From Pelodera strongyloides (lineage: Eukaryota > Nematoda > Chromadorea > Rhabditida > Rhabditidae), in NCBI GenBank assembly GCA_036852015.1, contig JAANDG010000680.1:1-64000 (forward strand): 64,000 nucleotides of DNA. The letters are read 5' to 3'. Of this stretch, positions 58,909 through 64,000 are shown in pieces (the stretch's first letter is position 1; each line of letters opens with the position of its first letter). Below the pieces are notes generated by a model that saw nothing but the letters and a program-made list of their open reading frames with translations, made no database searches and was not told where the DNA came from. A program made the translations under genes and the position numbers.

Positions 58909-60251
58909 TAATAGGAGCACATAAAGAGTAAACACCAATATAAAATACACAAATGTATAATACGCCAACCGAATGATTTAAGATCTGGTGGTGATGGTTC
59001 CAATTGACATTTCTTCGTTCAAAAGGGTCCCGTTGGAAATGTAGAGAATTGTCCCACCGACTACGTAGGTACGAAAGATTCACCTGAAAGCATAACAAAC
59101 ATGATTGGAAAATGAAACGGTGAGTTAGTAGTATTGAACGTACCATAGGAGGAGCAAACGCAATCTCGAAATCGTAATGTTTTAAATAAGAAAAAAAGGA
59201 AAAAAAACTCACAGGCATTGTAGGGTAAAAGGCGCTAATACTGAACTGTAAATGACGCGAGTGATCATCGGAAGACAGTGAGCGTGCCATGCAGTAACCT
59301 GAAAAGCGAAAATAATAGTCTCGAAACGAAACACAAATTGAAAGACAGAACACAACATCACTCCGCCTACTAATATAAATTATGAAAAGATATTGCCAAT
59401 AAGAAAACTAACATACAATAAGCGATCTAGAAGCAATGAACATCCGACCCGGAGTGGCGAGCACTAGAGACAACGACCACGAGCCCGAGCGCATCACGTG
59501 TCAAAATCTGAATTAGTATTCATGCTTTGTGTGGATTCTAAAAATGAATTGTAAAAATGCAACAACTGCAAAAAGTAATAAAATTAGCAATACCGAACCT
59601 CTTAAAATACACTGCAATCTTCGACGTCTACGCGTCCAAGAGTAGGCACGGTCCACCCAGCTGTCTACTCCTTCAAGACAGACTTCGAAACTTCCAGCGC
59701 GTGTGCAAAACAAACTGTAAAAAATATTTTATCCTCTATTAGAACATCAACAAAGTGCACCAGTGCCACTGCTAAATGTCTACTTCTTTTGTTCTGGTAA
59801 TATGAGAATATCGATGATTTAAAGGGGCAGGTTCATTCCGGCTAACCCCTTATTTTTAAATATGATTCGCCGTCCGGAATAACGTACGTAGAGCGCAATT
59901 TACCACACCTGAAGTTACCCAACAAGATCCACTTGTCACGCCCATATTTAATGGATACGCAATCATCGACCAATATTCTGCACATAGATCAGTTCACAAA
60001 TTCGGTAATAACTAATAACGTAGCATAACACAGGGTGAGGGGTGAGGAGTAAGGGACTTTAGAGAAAACAATACATGTTGAATTTACATTATTCCAAAGT
60101 AAAAGGAACTTCGCATCTCGACCAATCATGTAAATATATCCAACTAAAAAAAGAACATACCCGGTGGTCGTGGCATTTCGAAGAATCCATCAAATGGAGC
60201 ACTGGATTGATCAAGTCGAGCCAACACATTCGCTCCATTGGTGCGATTCAT
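58838..60251 (-). CDS. Hypothetical spliced gene carried inside the GC-ended element
   Basis: Phase-consistent exons on the minus strand: 60251-60161 (from the ATG inside an exon opening at 60262), 59908-59884 (25 bp), 59714-59599, 59298-59213 and 59083-58838. They sum to 564 nt, 187 residues. The middle part has four spaced cysteines (VNCALRTLFCTRAG, EVCLEGVDSW, LQC) and a run RRRRRL, then YCMARSLSSDDHSR. I recognise no family. The last exon reads into a MITE fragment, so its end may be a recent change. An upstream exon-like block (60440-60332) reads FKLRLTCVIVLLDVYESSC in the joining phase but hits TGA four codons before its donor, so the gene may be a decaying capture of a longer one. Confidence 0.4.
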
Positions 60252-60990
60252 TGCCTTCTCGCCTAATATTAAGAGGAATGAAAACTTGAGAACACAAGAC
60301 AACTGCACGTGATAACTGAAAAGTAACTCACTTCCAATAATTCATCCCTCGTTGTTTAGTCGACAAAGAGCTAGCCTCGGACAACTGGACTCGTAAACAT
60401 CCAAAAGCACAATTACGCACGTCAATCGCAACTTGAAAATCTGAAAAGCAAACGAAACAAACGAAACATGATTAAGACGTCCAAAGGACAACATATTTTG
60501 ATAACAAATACACATAGCAACAAACTGTTATATACTTCATTAAATGGTACTTATAAAAATCCTAAAAATACATCTTTTCTTGGTATGTTAGGTGTATAAA
60601 AGTATTGTTTCAGAGATTTCTACACTCAATGTGCTAAAACAAATGGTGCTCTCACTTTGAAATGACGAGTAAATGGAATAATACAACAATAATTCAATAA
60701 CAAATAATTTTCAGAAAAAAAAATCAAAAAAAAATTCACCGACTTATTTCGCAAACTTCGTGTCTAATTACGGTGATTGGTGCAGTGTTGGGGTAGTGTT
60801 GACTATTCTGTGTACGGTACTTTCCGTGCATTTTAATAACTAACATCTGGCGGCCCCACGGCGCACCTGGGGCGCACCAGCCGCGGATCCGTTTTCGGGA
60901 TCGTGACTATTAGCGCCGCGATACCGCCGTGTGACCGCCGCGCAACATTTTTGCGCCATAGGCGCGCCGCGCAACCGCGAAGTTTCCCCA

Positions 60991-61214
60991 GTGCAGCATC
61001 TGTAATTCTACAGATTTTCCCCTAATGAACCCATACTGCTCGTCTGGTAAACAATTTAATTTCAAAACAAAACGGTTCATTTGTTGAAGAACAATCATTT
61101 CCATTGCCTTGCATATAGCGCTATTTATTGAGATTGGTCGAAAATGAACTGGGAGAGTTGGCTTTGAGATTTTAGGAACTGGGGTGACAATAGATTTTCG
61201 CCAAGTGTTCGGCA
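60991..61214 (-). pseudogene. LINE 2 reverse transcriptase, N-terminal fragment
   Basis: Reads VTPVPKISKPTLPVHFRPIS and LPDEQYGFIRGKSVELQML, the early RT motifs that come just before motif A in the other part (58060 downward). LINE 1 has the matching VTPIPKTKNPTLPVDYRPIT. The coding sequence begins abruptly at the target duplication, so the insertion is 5'-truncated. Confidence 0.85.
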
Positions 61215-61240
61215 TTTGCATTATTATCGTGGTTAATGTT
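61215..61240. repeat. 26-bp target-site duplication of LINE 2 (right)
   Basis: Exact copy of 56135-56160. Confidence 0.85.
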
Positions 61241-61679
61241 ATGTAAGACCAATATTCGATTAATTAGAAATTATATTGGGGATTTGTTGCGTCTGGTGGC
61301 CGCATGCACGAACAACGGGAACCTCACTCCGGTGCGAGAATTTGTCTCTGTGTGTCTCCAATTTCTCTCACCTCCCAGTGGGAGGCTGGGTGCCTCGTGG
61401 CGCGCTTGTGCATACGGCCACCCACTGGCACTTGTACCCTGCATGTACTGCTACAGAAAAGGACGAGCAGCTCGTATCTATCGGCGGACACTAAATGCTA
61501 CGCATCTCTATCACCGATATATAAGAAGTCAATGAGAACAACAAGGTACACTATGTCAAGAAGGCGTCTGTACCTAGTACAGAAGTTTTCTTTTGAAAAA
61601 TCGCTTAGCTTGAAAGATATTTTAGAACAATTTTATGGGAAGGGTTTAGTTTTTTTGGGTCTTCTCGAAACGGTTTTTT
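61241..61679. repeat. Dispersed repeat 'alpha', diverged copy 5
   Basis: ACCAATATTCGATTAATTAG, then a stretch not seen elsewhere (about 61290-61420), then ACTGCTACAGAAAAGGACGA, TATCGGCGGACACTAAATGC and CAAGAAGGCGTCTGTACC. GGGTCTTCTCGAAAC is duplicated at about 61658 and 61679, at the junction with the next LINE fragment. Confidence 0.7.
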
Positions 61680-62568
61680 TGGGTCTTCTCGAAACTGAAT
61701 CCTTATTATCACAGTTTCTTTATTCGTACGGCTAAATGGCTAAACAAACTCCCAGATAAACTTTTACGATTACCAAGTTCAAAATCTCTTTGCCGGCGTT
61801 TAAAGTCAATGGATAGAAACGATTTGCTCACGATATTAGATATAAGTGCAATTGAGTCCAACTTTCCAGAGTACAACCTTACTTTGTATCGCTAATTTTA
61901 TTTCGTTCAGATTATGGGAATAAACTGGTAGGGTCCTATATTACCCCCTGATGCTTGATTTCCGATGTGAAGAAAAGTTGCTTATTTCGGCAATTTCGTC
62001 TACGAGGACAATTTAAATTCAAAAATTTCTTTGTTTGCTGATTTTTCGTTCTTATTCTTGTGTCTCGTTTTATTGTGATACAGTAACACCGAGGAGTTCT
62101 TTATTTTTTGGTTGATCTACGCTTTATTGGTGTGCTTTCTCTTCATAGTTTTGCAAAAAATTGCCAATATCGAGTGGCTTATCCACTAAAAGCCATTTGC
62201 GGCGCTGCGATATTTTATTGTAGCGCATAAGGTTTCCTGCGGGTGGAGGGTATTCACTGTGCTAGTTTTTGAGTACCTGCTGTAATAGCTTTATTTTTAT
62301 CTAAGCCCACTCGTTCAGTTCTTATCTCGTGGCCCATTTTTTGAGGTAACAATACAATATCGCCCACATATCATACGATCGCGGCAAATATTTGCAAAAC
62401 TTGAAAGGCCTGCAACATTACCTACACATTACGCTTGATTTCCATTGTTTTATTATCAAATCATTTGTTTGCTAATCAACGACAACACGACGAGTTATAT
62501 ACTACTTTCTTTTCATCATTTCATTGTGATGCACACCCTGTGGTGTTATTTAATAAATAAATAAATGT
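61680..62568 (+). mobile_element. 3' end of a LINE (copy 3, same family as LINE 2)
   Basis: Begins at CTTCTCGAAACTGAATCC and matches the reverse complement of about 57045-56175 almost exactly. It includes the C-terminal coding part (stop near 61893), the 3' UTR with TTTCCTGCGGGTGGAGGG, and the TAAATAAATAAAT tail. It is 5'-truncated, in opposite orientation to LINE 2, and sits inside the alpha-flank repeat. Confidence 0.9.
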
Positions 62569-63159
62569 ATTAACCAAATTTTGAACAATTTTTCGTCAAA
62601 AATTCCAAAGGCGCTGCACGGCTTCAAAGTGTAACTTTTGTATTCTTAAAAAACGTTATTTTATCATTGAAATCATCAATTACGTAAGATCAATATTCGA
62701 TTAATTAGAGGAGTTGTTAAATTTTTTCCGGACGTTTCCTTTTGAAAAATCGTTTTGCCCACAAAATCTCTCATTTTGTACTTTTAGTCAGTTGCTTACC
62801 GATAACCTATAATTTTAGGTTTTACTTGTTTATTATAATTTTATTTACCTGCATCTAATGTGAACATCACGATTTGCGAGCAAAATTAAATATTTGCGTG
62901 AATAAAATGTTTGCCACAAGGAGGATACCACTCACATATGAAATAAAAGAAAAGTTTATGATTGAACAAAATATGAAACATAAATTGTAAAATAAATAAA
63001 AAAGGTGATGTTTCTAATAATCGATGAAACTGCTAGCCTTTTTATAATTCGTTATCAATTCCGTAGAAAAATGATGTGAGCGAGTAGACGTAGAGCAACA
63101 AATCGAAAAGTATGATTGTCATATTTAACAATTGCCTAAATCGTAAGATTTATCCCATA

Positions 63160-63290
63160 TTATAAGTATTTGCATAGTAGTTGATGCCTGTCCGTCCCAT
63201 CGCATTCAAAATCCGCTCTCCCTTTTTTTCAAAAATGATGTTTTGATGAAGAACTTCATGTAGAACATTCATACCGATACTCGCGAACAA
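63160..63290 (-). pseudogene. Second copy of the GNAT last exon, frameshifted
   Basis: Same sequence as 47658-47524 after the same TTTCAG acceptor. It is 131 bases instead of 135: four bases are missing in the segment encoding the DGT motif, which shifts the frame. It supports descent of both from one captured exon, with no selection on the coding frame. Confidence 0.75.
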
Positions 63291-63460
63291 CTGAAATATT
63301 AGAGACTAATTTCAGTATTATATGTTGTGCATTATATTGTAAATTTTAAGCAATGTAGTAACTTCTTTAAAATCCGGAACAAAATTTTCAAAAGTACGGT
63401 TGTAACGCATCCGCACTAGGTACGGACACGACCGACTTTTCGGCACTTTAGTGATGGTCG

Positions 63461-63653
63461 TGATATCCTATATAACCACAAAACGTTCGCGGCGCACTGA
63501 GTGACCAATGTCATAAAAAATGTGGCCCTTCTCTGTGTTGCTGGGCCACATTTCTAGTAGGAAATATAGGGCCCAGCAGCACAGAGAAGGACCATCTTTT
63601 TATGACATGGCCACTCTATGCGCCGCGGACGTTCTGTGCGTATATAGAATACC
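63461..63653. repeat. Hairpin-forming inverted repeat (copy 2) with empty LINE site
   Basis: Same hairpin as 47829-48022. Its right edge reads TATATAGAATACCACATCC, an uninterrupted version of the LINE 1 target site. Confidence 0.8.
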
Positions 63654-64000
63654 ACATCCAACACTACAATACCGAAAAGTCGGTCATGTATGTACCTAGT
63701 ACGGACATGTTACTGTACTTTTGAAATTTGTTATTCTTGTTTTTAAACCGGTGTGTCACTTGGTGTTGAGGTGTGTGCTGGATAACAACATTCCGTGTAT
63801 TATTGTTCTGTTTTCTGTTCGGTATGTTGCTGCGGAAACGTACAACGTGAAACTTCGAGTTGTAGCCGCCCACAAAAAGATATAGGCCAGCAATACGCGA
63901 GTCCCAGCTCGGTTGATGCAAGGCTTCAAAATATAACTTTGCATATCGAGCGTAACGTTCATGGCAAAATCAAACAAACAATTCTTTTTTATCTTTTGTG

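Larger units (their letters stand above)
58061..60990. mobile_element. GC-ended 2.9 kb element nested in LINE 2
   Basis: It interrupts the LINE between VELQML (61030 side) and DCQKNW (58058 side). The ends are inverted: CGTGAAACTTCGCG at 58064 and CGCGAAGTTTCCCC at 60976. Both are followed inward by GCGCGGCG-rich sequence (about 58075-58250 and 60855-60975). GTGAAACTTCG also ends a block in the long dispersed segment (52737 and 63847). There is no transposase. The AT-rich interior carries a spliced gene-like frame. Confidence 0.7.
56161..61214 (-). mobile_element. 5'-truncated CR1-like LINE (copy 2), interrupted
   Basis: Minus-strand LINE. Its coding part enters at 61214 inside the reverse transcriptase, is interrupted at about 60990-58061 by another element, resumes and stops at 56832, then has a 650-base 3' UTR. 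It ends in a TAAA-type tail (TTATTTATTTATTTATT on the plus strand, about 56174-56195). The flanking 26-bp duplication supports target-primed insertion with 5' truncation. Its 3' UTR shares TTTCCTGCGGGTGGAGGG with the LINE at 48023. Confidence 0.85.
62569..64000. repeat. Long dispersed segment, copy 2 (runs off the window)
   Basis: Matches about 46650-48022 joined to 52525-52900, minus the LINE and the MITE at 47053. It includes the GNAT-exon copy, the hairpin and the GTACAACGTGAAACTTCG block, and ends in the alpha repeat at the window edge. Confidence 0.85.

Overview
The window looks like nuclear DNA of a nematode, probably a rhabditid; I cannot name the species. It is AT-rich. Its genes are split into short exons with 3' splice sites of the TTTTCAG type, and a 3' splice-like site sits just upstream of each likely start codon, as expected where mRNAs receive a trans-spliced leader. 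The gene set also fits a nematode: an LMBR1-family membrane protein, a globin with an N-myristoylation signal, a large low-complexity secreted protein, a chemoreceptor-type seven-helix receptor and a GNAT acyltransferase.

Layout. 281-6392 (+) is a 20- or 21-exon LMBRD2-like gene. 6393-15420 is mostly intergenic and holds a 1.7 kb foldback repeat (9307-11013). 15421-21853 (-) is a 12-exon gene for an 873-residue secreted protein. It faces a globin gene (22816-25065, +) across a 1 kb divergent region. 25066-35393 is intergenic with a tRNA-headed SINE-like copy, short inverted-repeat elements (MITEs) and microsatellites. 35394-40533 (+) is a seven-exon receptor gene. 42868-44271 (-) is a six-exon GNAT gene. 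For the five main genes I joined exons by hand; exon phases agree throughout and the summed coding length divides by three, apart from one ambiguous mini-exon in the LMBRD2-like gene.

From about 44.3 kb to the end the window is a mosaic of repeats. It contains a 4.5 kb CR1-like LINE with a 6-bp target-site duplication and a matching empty site elsewhere in the window; a second, 5'-truncated LINE (minus strand) interrupted by a GC-ended 2.9 kb element that carries a spliced gene-like reading frame; a third LINE 3' end; foldback elements carrying tRNA-like promoters; and paired MITEs. The repeat unit around the first LINE and at the right edge contains decayed copies of the last exon of the GNAT gene.

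The genes do not form an obvious pathway. The clearest biology is genome dynamics: nested transposition, capture of host exons by repeats, and several MITE families, two of which flank themselves with TTAA and sit in introns of the genes. Coordinates come from reading the sequence by eye; splice sites are inferred from consensus and phase, with no transcript evidence.
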